Notes under the pieces: model-generated | Seen by the model: the letters and a program-made list of their open reading frames with translations, nothing else | What the model was told of the DNA's origin: nothing | Database searches by the model: none | Assembly (NCBI GenBank): GCA_965276005.1 | Contig: OZ254962.1 | Span: forward strand, 1,860,001 to 1,924,000 | Direction of reading: 5' to 3' | Source: G965232465 sp965276005 | GTDB taxonomy: Bacteria > Pseudomonadota > Alphaproteobacteria > JAQWUY01 | DNA length: 64,000 nucleotides | Part shown: positions 27,684 through 35,930 of the stretch, piece after piece | Numbering within the stretch: the stretch's first letter is position 1 | How the letters are laid out: each line of letters starts with the position of its first letter | Position numbers and translations under genes: made by a program

Positions 27684-28478
27684 ATGATAAAGCACCTTAT
27701 TATCGGCACCGCCTTGTTGGTGACAAGTGCTGTTTTTGCCAACCCCAAAGCACCCACAGTTACACTGGAAAATAATACGCTATATTACACAGGCGAACTA
27801 GAGCAAGATGCCATTGCCCAGTTAAAAAGACTGTATACAAAAGCCAAAACAAAACCCACTGTTGTAGAAATCGACAGCACTGGTGGGGTGACCGATTTCG
27901 GCATGGACTTAGGGGCATTTATTGCCGATAATAGCCTTGATGTACGGGTGTTAGGTATGTGTTTTTCGTCCTGTGCCAACTTTGTGTTTCCTGCGGGTAA
28001 AACGACTTACATCGGTAAAAATGCCTTTGTTGGCTGGCACGGGGACGGTACCAGCAGCGACATATACAGCCAAATAAAATACGGTATAGGTCCCGAACAG
28101 TCGTTACGCACGGCACTGATTGAAATGTACGACCGCATGGGACAGAAATACACGGAAAAAGAATTGCAACGAGAAACCGCCACACAGCTCCGATATATCG
28201 ATCGACAAAAGGCTCAAGAGGATACATTTTACAAAAAATACAACATAAGCCCGCAACTTGCCCGTTACCCGCACATGACAGAAGCAGGTAGACAGGATCT
28301 GGAAAACAGCCCCCAAAACAGTATGGGCTGGACATACACCCCAGAAGTTTTAAAACAACTGGGGGTAAATCTGGTGCTGATAGACAACACATGGGTGTTC
28401 GATACGGATACTTACGACAAGCAAAAACCCCATTTTATGGGGGCAACTCTGCATTTGATTCGGGAGATCAAACAATAA
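27684..28478 (+). CDS. Secreted ClpP/crotonase-fold protein (COG3904-like)
   Basis: 264 residues from ATG at 27684, which has an ideal AGGAGG seven bases upstream. A signal peptide ends at about residue 20 (VTSAVFA). The core VVEIDSTGGVTDFGMDLGAF (around 62) followed by GMCFSSCANFVFPAG (around 93) matches periplasmic ClpP-like proteins, with Ser in the CxSxC segment as candidate nucleophile and KNAFVGWHG carrying a candidate His. A protease role is inferred from the fold only. It stands alone, with its own promoter. Confidence 0.75.
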   Translation: MIKHLIIGTALLVTSAVFANPKAPTVTLENNTLYYTGELEQDAIAQLKRLYTKAKTKPTVVEIDSTGGVTDFGMDLGAFIADNSLDVRVLGMCFSSCANFVFPAGKTTYIGKNAFVGWHGDGTSSDIYSQIKYGIGPEQSLRTALIEMYDRMGQKYTEKELQRETATQLRYIDRQKAQEDTFYKKYNISPQLARYPHMTEAGRQDLENSPQNSMGWTYTPEVLKQLGVNLVLIDNTWVFDTDTYDKQKPHFMGATLHLIREIKQ

Positions 28479-28511
28479 ATTTCATTTTGTGGCTTGTTTT
28501 GTGAGTCTAGG

Positions 28512-28541
28512 GGGCTATCGCCCTCAGCGGTTGCAACCGCT
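28512..28541. repeat. Short palindromic element overlapping the end of der
   Basis: Hairpin GGGC-TATC-GCCC (28512-28523) is followed directly by a perfect 16-base palindrome, AGCGGTTGCAACCGCT (28526-28541). The two modules match the outer ends of the longer palindromic element at 62957-63088. It supplies the last codons and TGA of der and may end transcription between the converging genes. Confidence 0.65.
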
Positions 28542-29924
28542 GGCTTTCTTGTTACGCATATGTGCATATGGATTTTGCGATTTTCTCAACAGCACCCTTA
28601 ACGGCACGCCCCACAAGTGAAAATCTTCCCGTAACCCCTGTGCCAAGTACCGCACATAGCTTTGGGGCATGTCATGCGGCATCGACACACTTACATAAAA
28701 GGTGGGCGGACGGGTTTTAATTTGGCTCATATAGCGAATTTTTAACCGCCGCCCCGCCACCAAAGGCGGCGGGTGGTGTTGCGTTTTATAGCGGAGCCAG
28801 TTGTTTAATTTTGCGGTGGAAACCCGCATATTCCACACTTCGAACGCCTCGAATACCGCCTGCATCAACTGTTTGATATTACGACCATTTAAGGCGGACA
28901 GGGGTACAACCGGTACGCCCCGCACTTGTGGCAAAGATGTTTGTACCCGTTGTTTTATCTGCTGTAAAGTATTGTGTTTATCCTTGACAATATCCCATTT
29001 GTTGGCACCGATAACCAACGCCCGCCCTTCTTCTATGACCGTTTGGGCGATCGATAGGTCTTGTTTTTCCAAGCCCTGCTGCATATCGACAAGCAACACC
29101 ACCACTTGGGCAAATTTAATCGCCCGTATGCTGTCAGCGGCGGCAAGTTTTTCGATCTTTTCCGATACCCGCCCCCGTTTTCTAAGCCCTGCTGTGTCGA
29201 CCAAGCGGACTTTTCTATCGAAAATATCAAAGTCAGAGGCGATGCTATCACGGGTAATACCCGCCTCTGGTCCAGTAAGCATTCTGTGTTCGCCCAAATA
29301 GCTGTTGACCAAAGTGGATTTTCCCGCATTCGGTCGCCCTACGATTGCCATGTGCAGGGGGCGAGATAGGACAACCGCATCGTCCGCCTGTTCACCCCTG
29401 TCGACAAACATATCTGTATCTGTTGGCATTTGAAAATTGTGGTGCTGTAACGCATCGTATAAATCGCCCATGCCTTCGCCGTGTTCGGCAGATATAGCCA
29501 CCACATCGCCCAACCCCAAAGCATACGCCTCAGCAATATCCGCTACAAAGTGTTTTTTTTCGCATTTGTTTGCCACCAAAACAATGGGGGTGTGTTGCTT
29601 GCGTAAAAACCGGGCAAAGTGTGCATCAAGAGGGGTTACCCCCTCACGGGCGTCGATCAGCATCAGTACCACATCCGCATCGGCAATCGCCGCTTCTGTT
29701 TGCCCCTGCATACGGGATTCAAGGCTGTTGTCGAGGGCTTGTTCCAGACCTGCTGTATCGATAACCGTAAATTTTAAATCGGCGATTTTGCCATCGCCAA
29801 CCCGTCTGTCCCGGGTTACGCCGGGGGTGTCGTCAACGATTGCCAAGCGTTTACCCACCAAGCGATTGAACAATGTAGATTTGCCCACATTGGGTCGCCC
29901 CACTAAACATACAGTAAGCCCCAT
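28524..29924 (-). CDS. der: Ribosome biogenesis GTPase Der (EngA)
   Basis: 466 residues with two GTPase domains in tandem. The first has GRPNVGKSTLFNR (8-20), DTPGVTRD, DTAGLE and ANKCE. The second has GRPNAGKSTLVN (about 195), AGITRDS, DTAGLRKRG and GANKWD. A KH-like C-terminal domain follows (RRLKIRYMSQIKTRPPTFYVSVS). It acts in 50S subunit maturation. The last residues (KKASGCNR) are encoded inside a palindromic repeat, so the natural C-terminus was probably replaced. The YfgM-like gene lies 44 bases upstream; bamB, often present between them, is missing. Confidence 0.95.
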   Translation of the reverse strand: MGLTVCLVGRPNVGKSTLFNRLVGKRLAIVDDTPGVTRDRRVGDGKIADLKFTVIDTAGLEQALDNSLESRMQGQTEAAIADADVVLMLIDAREGVTPLDAHFARFLRKQHTPIVLVANKCEKKHFVADIAEAYALGLGDVVAISAEHGEGMGDLYDALQHHNFQMPTDTDMFVDRGEQADDAVVLSRPLHMAIVGRPNAGKSTLVNSYLGEHRMLTGPEAGITRDSIASDFDIFDRKVRLVDTAGLRKRGRVSEKIEKLAAADSIRAIKFAQVVVLLVDMQQGLEKQDLSIAQTVIEEGRALVIGANKWDIVKDKHNTLQQIKQRVQTSLPQVRGVPVVPLSALNGRNIKQLMQAVFEAFEVWNMRVSTAKLNNWLRYKTQHHPPPLVAGRRLKIRYMSQIKTRPPTFYVSVSMPHDMPQSYVRYLAQGLREDFHLWGVPLRVLLRKSQNPYAHMRNKKASGCNR

Positions 29925-29968
29925 AGTTTTACCTTATTCGAGATACAAAATTTGACATGCAAAATTTT

Positions 29969-30568
29969 TTATATGCCTTGCAAAATAGCCATTGCTAACG
30001 ATTTGTATTCTTGTGCCGCATCGGCACTGTCAACAAGGCTTTGCAAGATGTCCGCTGCTTGTTGTGTATCGCCAGATTTCAACAATATTTCGGCTTTGGT
30101 CAGCTTCGCCAAATCGCCAAATACCAGCGATTGGATGAGATGTGTCGGCACGGTCGTTGTTTTGCCCGCCTCAATTTCTATCCAAATTGCCGACAGCTGG
30201 GCATATTGTCGATGTATGGGAACTGTAGTTTGTGCGGCATAAGTATTTAAAGTCTGTATGGCATCGTCATACTTTTTGTCGTCTGTTAAGAGTTTTGCCT
30301 TATTGATGACCGCTATAAATTGTACCCCATCTGCACTGTTGGCAATCACCGTATCCAAAGCAGACACATCGCCCAACGCTTTATCGAGTGCCACATTCTG
30401 CGATTCCATTTTTTTCGCCGCCGCCGAAGTATACCACGAATACCCCCCAGTCGCCGCCACAATAGCCACCGCCCCACCGACAATCAAGTATTTAAACCGG
30501 TGCCAAAGCGTTACCAGTTTTTCGTCTTTAATATCTTGGTTGACTTCATCAATAAATTGTTTAGACAT
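29969..30568 (-). CDS. YfgM-like tetratricopeptide membrane protein
   Basis: 199 residues. A cytoplasmic N-terminus (FIDEVNQDIKDEKLVTLWHRFKYLI) leads to one membrane span (about residues 28-48) and a periplasmic helical part with TPR-like repeats (AKLLTDDKKYDDAIQTLNTYAA, ILLKSGDTQQAADILQSLV). This is the architecture of YfgM/TPR_21 proteins, which in E. coli act as a membrane-bound periplasmic chaperone partner of SecYEG. Position just before der supports this. It has its own promoter. Confidence 0.82.
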   Translation of the reverse strand: MSKQFIDEVNQDIKDEKLVTLWHRFKYLIVGGAVAIVAATGGYSWYTSAAAKKMESQNVALDKALGDVSALDTVIANSADGVQFIAVINKAKLLTDDKKYDDAIQTLNTYAAQTTVPIHRQYAQLSAIWIEIEAGKTTTVPTHLIQSLVFGDLAKLTKAEILLKSGDTQQAADILQSLVDSADAAQEYKSLAMAILQGI

Positions 30569-30600
30569 GCTGTTTTCCCCAATATGTATCCTGCAAACAG

Positions 30601-30629
30601 AGTATACTATGTACCACCCCCTTTTACAA
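30601..30629 (-). promoter_or_regulatory. Sigma70 promoter for the YfgM-like gene and der
   Basis: On the minus strand TTGTAA (30629-30624), 17 bases, TATACT (30606-30601). Start near 30595, about 27 nt before the ATG at 30568. Confidence 0.7.
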
Positions 30630-30671
30630 TGTTTTTTTTATGACATGTTGGCTACGATACTGTTAAACCCG

Positions 30672-32309
30672 TTACAAAAACGCTGTAACAATTTGCGGCA
30701 CAAACAGTATGGTCATGAGTACGATTAACTGCATGCCGATAAACGGCAAGAAGCCCCGAAAAATGTCGACTAAAGTGATGTGGGGCGGGGCTACGGATTT
30801 TAGATAAAACGCCGCTGGTCCAAATGGGGGCGATAGGAAGCTGACCTGCATATTGACACAAAACAGGATACCAAACCACACTTGTACCATAGTGCGACTG
30901 TCCAGTCCCCCCGTTAGTCCTAGTTCGTCCATAGGTAACTTTAACACGATGGGCAAAAACACCGGCATCACCAACAACACAATCCCCGTCCAATCCATAA
31001 ACGCCCCGAGCACCAAAAACACCAACATCATAATCAGCAAAATCCCCATAGTGGGCAAGTCGTATCCCAATATTAAATTCGCCACAAAAGTAGGTCCGCC
31101 AACGATGGTATATGCCCCGCTTAATGCCGCCGCCCCAAAAGTCACCCAAATGATAGTACCCGTAGATTTAAAAGTACGCATCGACGCCTGTTTAAGCACA
31201 TCAAAACTAAATTCCCCCCGTAAAACAATCAGTATAAATACGGCAAATGCCCCCAGTGCCGCCGCTTCGGTAATCGAAGTTACACCGCCATAAATAGACC
31301 CCAACACAATAAACACAACGCCGATCGGCTGAATAATCCCCTTCGTATGGTGCCAAGTTTCCTTGATGAGTGCCACCCCAAACGCCCGCAACGCAAACAC
31401 AACACACGCCGCAAACACAGGCAAACCCACATACAAATGATACGGGTTTAACACCGTATCCGGATGTAAATCCGCCGATGAGGACAACACCCAATACCGC
31501 ACCGCCAAAAACAACGCCAGCCCGCCGATACATTCGATGCCGATAACTTTTCCATACGCCCGCATTTGGCTGCCCGTCATATCGTCGTCAGAAGGATCAG
31601 GCAACGGTGCCAATGCAGGATTTATATTTGTCCGCACAAGAATATACAAAATATACAAAGACGCCAGCATAAAGCCCGGTAAAAATGCCGCTTTAAACAA
31701 CGCACTGACCGATGTTTCGGTTACCAATCCATAAAAAATAAGCACAATCGACGGGGGAATCATCGTCCCCAACGACCCAGACGCACAAATAGTACCAATC
31801 GCCAAGTTTTGATTATAGCCAAGCCGTAACATCTGCGGCAAGGCAATTAAACCCAGCAACACCACTTCGCCACCGATAATGCCAGACATCGCCGCCATCA
31901 CTACCGCCATTAACGAAGTTACAACCGCTACGCCGCCACGAATACGGGACAGCCAAACACTAAACGAAGTATACATGTCTTTGGCAATGCCGGATCGCTC
32001 AAGCAACGCCGCCATAAAAATAAACAGCGGCACCGATATAATGACATAATTGGTGGTAATGCCGTATAACTTCTGGGCAAGGATACTCATCGGACCGCTG
32101 CCAAATCGGCGGGTAAGCGTGCCTTCGCCGATTTTCCACGCCTCGAAATCGAGCCCGTGTACAAACGGATCCGTAAACAGGGTGGGCTCGAATTTTAAAA
32201 TCATCACCACCGCCGCCAAAAAACCAGAGGCAAACCCAAGTGGCATACCAATTGCCAACAAAGCAAACATCGCCATCAGCGTTATCAGTGATATAGTCCC
32301 CACATCCAT
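30672..32309 (-). CDS. dctM: TRAP transporter large permease (DctM)
   Basis: 545 residues from ATG at 32309, with AGAGGA upstream; longer in-frame starts lack such a site. About twelve or more hydrophobic segments. Typical DctM landmarks are GMPLGFASG near the start, VPLFIFMAALLERSGIA, SGIIGGEVVLLGLIALPQM and SGSLGTMIPPSIVLIFYG, later GAFMDWTGIVLL and LSPPFGPAAFYLK. It exceeds the common 425-residue length because of extra loops, as in the long DctM subfamily. It forms the Na+-driven inner-membrane channel with the DctQ and DctP partners encoded upstream. Confidence 0.92.
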   Translation of the reverse strand: MDVGTISLITLMAMFALLAIGMPLGFASGFLAAVVMILKFEPTLFTDPFVHGLDFEAWKIGEGTLTRRFGSGPMSILAQKLYGITTNYVIISVPLFIFMAALLERSGIAKDMYTSFSVWLSRIRGGVAVVTSLMAVVMAAMSGIIGGEVVLLGLIALPQMLRLGYNQNLAIGTICASGSLGTMIPPSIVLIFYGLVTETSVSALFKAAFLPGFMLASLYILYILVRTNINPALAPLPDPSDDDMTGSQMRAYGKVIGIECIGGLALFLAVRYWVLSSSADLHPDTVLNPYHLYVGLPVFAACVVFALRAFGVALIKETWHHTKGIIQPIGVVFIVLGSIYGGVTSITEAAALGAFAVFILIVLRGEFSFDVLKQASMRTFKSTGTIIWVTFGAAALSGAYTIVGGPTFVANLILGYDLPTMGILLIMMLVFLVLGAFMDWTGIVLLVMPVFLPIVLKLPMDELGLTGGLDSRTMVQVWFGILFCVNMQVSFLSPPFGPAAFYLKSVAPPHITLVDIFRGFLPFIGMQLIVLMTILFVPQIVTAFL

Positions 32310-32331
32310 TTTGCCATTCCTCTTATTTTTT

Positions 32332-33051
32332 TCAATCAAGTATATTGTCTTCAAATGGCACCGCTGCCACATGGAAATCCCGTATCAGCCCAACAACAAC
32401 CGCCACAATTACCACCAGCAATCCCGCACTTATACCATATCGCCATATATCGGGAATACTCGATTCCACCCCACGGGTACCCAACAACAAACCTATAGCA
32501 TACACGCAACATACGACCACAAGCACAGTTACGCACACATCATATAGCTTACGAACAAGTGCAGGCAACCGCCAATCACGGATAAAATTAGACACCGCTT
32601 GTAGGCTAAACAGCAACAACAACACCAATATTAACATTCTGTTTGTGGCGGGAATCGGTGGGTCAAAAAAAGTACCGAATCGCTCCCATGTGAAAAATTT
32701 TCTGACGGTGCTGTTTAACCCGCCCCAGACAACCCAAAACACAAAAAACAACAAACACAGAGTCGACAAAATATCAAACACCCGTTTTAGCCACAACGGT
32801 GCCATATCATATATGATGGAAATGCGAATATGGCTGCGTTGCTGCATAGCGTACAAACCGGCAAACAAATATATAAATCCCCCCAGCCACAAGGCGGTTT
32901 CATTTATCCACATGGTGGATGACACAAATATATATCGATATGTAATGTCCAGCAACATAAGACAAATAATCGCTGCGGGGAGCCACATGGCAACACGGCT
33001 GGACCATATGGACAAAGTATCCATAGGTCCATTTTGACGGTGTTCATACAT
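32332..33051 (-). CDS. dctQ: TRAP transporter small permease (DctQ)
   Basis: 239 residues, longer than the usual 160-180. Four membrane spans typical of DctQ occupy about residues 15-155 (MWINETALWLGGFIYLFAG and RSHIRISIIYDMAPLW are the family core). An additional C-terminal pair of hydrophobic segments follows (VCVTVLVVVCCVYAIGLLLG and AGLLVVIVAVVVGLIRD), matching the enlarged DctM partner. Gene order DctP-DctQ-DctM on the minus strand, 22 bases before dctM. Confidence 0.87.
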   Translation of the reverse strand: MYEHRQNGPMDTLSIWSSRVAMWLPAAIICLMLLDITYRYIFVSSTMWINETALWLGGFIYLFAGLYAMQQRSHIRISIIYDMAPLWLKRVFDILSTLCLLFFVFWVVWGGLNSTVRKFFTWERFGTFFDPPIPATNRMLILVLLLLFSLQAVSNFIRDWRLPALVRKLYDVCVTVLVVVCCVYAIGLLLGTRGVESSIPDIWRYGISAGLLVVIVAVVVGLIRDFHVAAVPFEDNILD

Positions 33052-33154
33052 TTTTGGTATCTCTCTATTACATATGGGTATGGCTTATGGTATATATTTT
33101 AAAACGACAGGCAACACGGATATACTATCCGCATTGCTTGTATCGTTGTTGTGA

Positions 33155-34165
33155 CTAGTCGATGGCACCAATCTTTTTCAAGTAAGCTTTGTGGTTTGCA
33201 ACCAATGCTTTTGCTTCTGGAGTTGTGGCAAATTCAGGCCAAGTGGCAACCGCCGCCTCCCGGAATTTACGGACATCTTCGGCAGACCATGTGGATACAG
33301 TGATACCTTGTTTACGCAACGCATCCGCCGCTTCTGCGTTCTTTTGTCTAAATGTTGTTACCACATTCAAGGACAACGCCTTTGCAGCGGTTTTTAAAAT
33401 TGCCTGCTGTTGATTGGTCAAGGAGTCCCAAACCTCTGTATTACACGCCAAGTGTTCGGTCGGCATAGAGTGGAACCCCGGATAGTTTGTATACTTGGCA
33501 ATGTCGTACATACCGCCATTTTTGTTTACCGCTAATTGAGAATAATCGGCACCATCGATCATTTTGGTTTCCATAGCAGTATACACTTCGGCGAAGTCCA
33601 TTACAATCGGCTTGGCACCTAATTTTTCAAAAATCTTAGGCTCCATACCGGGGGGGGAACGGAATTTCCATCCTTTTAAGTCTTCGATACCTGCAATCGG
33701 ACGGGTAGAACTTAGGGATTCATGGTCAGGTACAAACACGCCCACCAAAGTCATACCATAACTGTCATACAATGCTTGTGCGGCTTTGTTGCCACCACCG
33801 GTATAAAACCATTCCAGCTGTTGATATGGGGACGCATATCCGCCCATAATATCCGAAACAAATTGGAACGCTGGATTTTTACCCGTTTGGTATCCGACAC
33901 CTGTCATGTCGCAGTCGAGTACCCCATTCATCGCTGCATCAAATGTTTCTGTGGACTTTACCACAGCAGCGGAATAAAACATTTCTAATGTTAAATCGCC
34001 ATTCGACATGGCCGCCACATTTTTCGCAAATGCTTTATATAAAATGCCAAAATCTGATGTTTCTGCGAAGTGGGTTTGCACCCGTAAAGTTGTCCCCGCA
34101 AGGGCAGTCGTTGCCAACAGACCCATAGCCCCTGCAGCGATTATAGTTTTTCTTAAAAATTTCAT
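33155..34165 (-). CDS. dctP: TRAP transporter substrate-binding protein (DctP)
   Basis: 336 residues from ATG at 34165, with AGAGAG before it. Signal peptide ends GLLATTALA. DctP fold: LRVQTHFAETSDFG near the start, LKGWKFRSPPGMEPKIFEKLGAKP near 160-180 with the conserved Arg that binds a carboxylate, and EVYTAMETKMIDGADY. It captures an organic acid in the periplasm. Beside an L-fuconate dehydratase, a sugar acid such as fuconate is a likely ligand (inference). The transcript has its own promoter and two inverted repeats in its leader. Confidence 0.9.
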   Translation of the reverse strand: MKFLRKTIIAAGAMGLLATTALAGTTLRVQTHFAETSDFGILYKAFAKNVAAMSNGDLTLEMFYSAAVVKSTETFDAAMNGVLDCDMTGVGYQTGKNPAFQFVSDIMGGYASPYQQLEWFYTGGGNKAAQALYDSYGMTLVGVFVPDHESLSSTRPIAGIEDLKGWKFRSPPGMEPKIFEKLGAKPIVMDFAEVYTAMETKMIDGADYSQLAVNKNGGMYDIAKYTNYPGFHSMPTEHLACNTEVWDSLTNQQQAILKTAAKALSLNVVTTFRQKNAEAADALRKQGITVSTWSAEDVRKFREAAVATWPEFATTPEAKALVANHKAYLKKIGAID

Positions 34166-34204
34166 AGTATTTGCTCTCTTGTCGTTCATAAAGTTACACT
34201 ATAC

Positions 34205-34258
34205 ACAAGGTAACGGATTTACCTTGTTACCCATATGAAATACATACATATTTCATAT
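34205..34258. promoter_or_regulatory. Two perfect inverted repeats in the TRAP operon leader (operator candidates)
   Basis: ACAAGGTAA-N5-TTACCTTGT (34205-34227) and ATATGAAATA-N6-TATTTCATAT (34233-34258) are perfect inverted repeats of 9 and 10 bp, six bases apart. They lie between the promoter at 34283-34311 and dctP. Distinct sequences suggest two regulators, or one operator and one mRNA hairpin. Confidence 0.55.
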
Positions 34259-34282
34259 AAATCTATTCCTAATGTGCAACGC

Positions 34283-34311
34283 ACTATACCATATCAAAAA
34301 AACACTGTCAA
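34283..34311 (-). promoter_or_regulatory. Near-consensus sigma70 promoter for dctPQM
   Basis: On the minus strand TTGACA (34311-34306), 17 bases, TATAGT (34288-34283). Transcription would start near 34276, 111 nt before dctP. Confidence 0.8.
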
Positions 34312-34372
34312 GGACCCTATATGGTAAGGCATCACACTATCGTACACCGGTGCTGTACACTTTTGCTTGCGG

Positions 34373-35671
34373 CTACTGCCACTCTGTGCCGTGCGGGTAG
34401 GCAAATCGGGCAATGCTTTCTGGTTTAATATCGGCTGTGTATCCCGGTGCTGTGGGGGCGATGTAGCGGCTGTTTTTTATTGCCGCTGCATTGTTAAAAT
34501 GTTCGCCCAAGTGATTCACATACTCGATAACCCGCCCCTGCATAGTACCGGATATACACAGATAATCGATCATCGACAAGTGCTGTACATATTCGCACAG
34601 CCCGATACCGCCCGCATGGGGACATACTATCTTGCCAAATTTGTGTGCCATCATCATCACCGTGATAATTTCATTAACCCCAGCAATACGGCACGAATCA
34701 ATCTGTACCACATCGATGGCATCGGCTTGTAAGAACTGTTTAAACATCACCCGGTTATGACAGTGTTCGCCCGTTGCCACTTGTGTGGGGGCAACGGCTG
34801 CACGGATGGCTTTGTGTCCCAGTATATCGTCTGGGCTGGTGGGTTCTTCGATAAACCAAGGGTTAAATTGTTGCAACGCATTGACCCAGTCGATGGCTTG
34901 CTGCACATCCCAGTTTTGGTTGGCGTCGATCATTAACTTTATATTGTCGCCAATCACTTCACGGGCAATGCGACAGCGCCGTATATCGTCTTGTAAATCG
35001 ATACCTACCTTCAGTTTAATATGCGTCCAGCCGTCATCGACGCATTGCTGACACAACCGCCGTAGTTTATCATCTGGATAGCCAAGCCAACCCGCAGAGG
35101 TGGTATATGCCGGGTATCCGTGTTGTTTTAAATAGGCGATTCGCTCCGCTTTACCGTCAGCGGATTTTTGCAACATCGCCAGCCCTTGTGCACGGGTCAA
35201 CACATCGGATATGTACGAGTAATCGAGACAATCGTTTAGCTGTTCGGGGGACATATCCGCTACCAATTGCCAGACGGGTTTTTTTGCCGCTTTTGACCAT
35301 AAATCCCAAATAGCATTCACAATCGCCGCCGATGCCAAGTGCATGACGCCCTTATCGGGACCCAACCATCGTAGTTGGCTGTCGCCACTGGTGATGTGTT
35401 TCCACACTTGTCCCATGTTGGTGGTTATATCTGATAAAGTTTTACCCACAAGCAAATGTGCCATCGCCTCAATGGCACGACAACACACATCATTGCCCCG
35501 CCCAATAGTAAAGGTCAGCCCTTTACCCTGTAAACCGTCCGTATCCGTATGCAGCACCACATGGGCGGCAGAATAATCGGGGTCTTTGTTAATCGCATCA
35601 GATCCGTCCAGATGTTTCGATGTGGGAAAACGAATATCATCGGTGGTAATATGGGTTATGGTAATAGGCAT
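34373..35671 (-). CDS. L-fuconate dehydratase (enolase superfamily)
   Basis: 432 residues, normal length. The N-terminal cap includes RFPTSKHLDGSDA and TFTIGRGNDVCC. The barrel carries KLKVG (catalytic Lys), DANQNWD, EEPTSPDDILGH, GEHCHNRVMFKQ and CPHAGGIGLCE, a series that fits fuconate dehydratases of the mandelate racemase subgroup. It converts L-fuconate to 2-keto-3-deoxy-L-fuconate using Mg2+. It is transcribed toward dctPQM, with its own promoter at 35712-35740 and GAAGGA as ribosome site. Other fucose-pathway genes are not in view, so another sugar acid remains possible. Confidence 0.88.
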   Translation of the reverse strand: MPITITHITTDDIRFPTSKHLDGSDAINKDPDYSAAHVVLHTDTDGLQGKGLTFTIGRGNDVCCRAIEAMAHLLVGKTLSDITTNMGQVWKHITSGDSQLRWLGPDKGVMHLASAAIVNAIWDLWSKAAKKPVWQLVADMSPEQLNDCLDYSYISDVLTRAQGLAMLQKSADGKAERIAYLKQHGYPAYTTSAGWLGYPDDKLRRLCQQCVDDGWTHIKLKVGIDLQDDIRRCRIAREVIGDNIKLMIDANQNWDVQQAIDWVNALQQFNPWFIEEPTSPDDILGHKAIRAAVAPTQVATGEHCHNRVMFKQFLQADAIDVVQIDSCRIAGVNEIITVMMMAHKFGKIVCPHAGGIGLCEYVQHLSMIDYLCISGTMQGRVIEYVNHLGEHFNNAAAIKNSRYIAPTAPGYTADIKPESIARFAYPHGTEWQ

Positions 35672-35711
35672 GGGTACATTCCTTCTCTACACTCTCTATA
35701 TATAAAACACA

Positions 35712-35740
35712 ATTTTACATATAATTTTTAAAAAAGGCAA
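35712..35740 (-). promoter_or_regulatory. Sigma70 promoter for the fuconate dehydratase gene
   Basis: On the minus strand TTGCCT (35740-35735), 17 bases, TAAAAT (35717-35712), about 40 nt before the ATG at 35671. Confidence 0.6.
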
Positions 35741-35760
35741 TACATTTTTTACGAATACGC

Positions 35761-35788
35761 AAAAAAAACACACCATTTTTATGTGTGT
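35761..35788 (-). terminator. Terminator downstream of the porin gene
   Basis: Minus-strand stem ACACAC with GTGTGT (35788-35768), loop of nine, followed by eight T (35768-35761). Second of two terminators after the porin. Confidence 0.6.
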
Positions 35789-35864
35789 GCTTTATCGATA
35801 CCCAAAAATCGCACAAAAAAGGGCGATTTAATCGCCTGATTTTAAACGGTAGCTAAAACTACAC

Positions 35865-35901
35865 AAAAAAGGGGGCAGCTCAATTGCCACCCCGCTTTTT
35901 T
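35865..35901. terminator. Bidirectional terminator directly after the porin
   Basis: Six A, a GC-rich stem (GGGGGCA with the bulged partner TGCCACCCC) and six T. On the minus strand it lies about 30 bases after the porin stop and ends in a T run. A further AT-flanked hairpin, GGCGAT-TTA-ATCGCC, lies at 35822-35836. Confidence 0.75.
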
Positions 35902-35930
35902 CAAGAACAACTCGGTTGTCAGTCTTCGCA

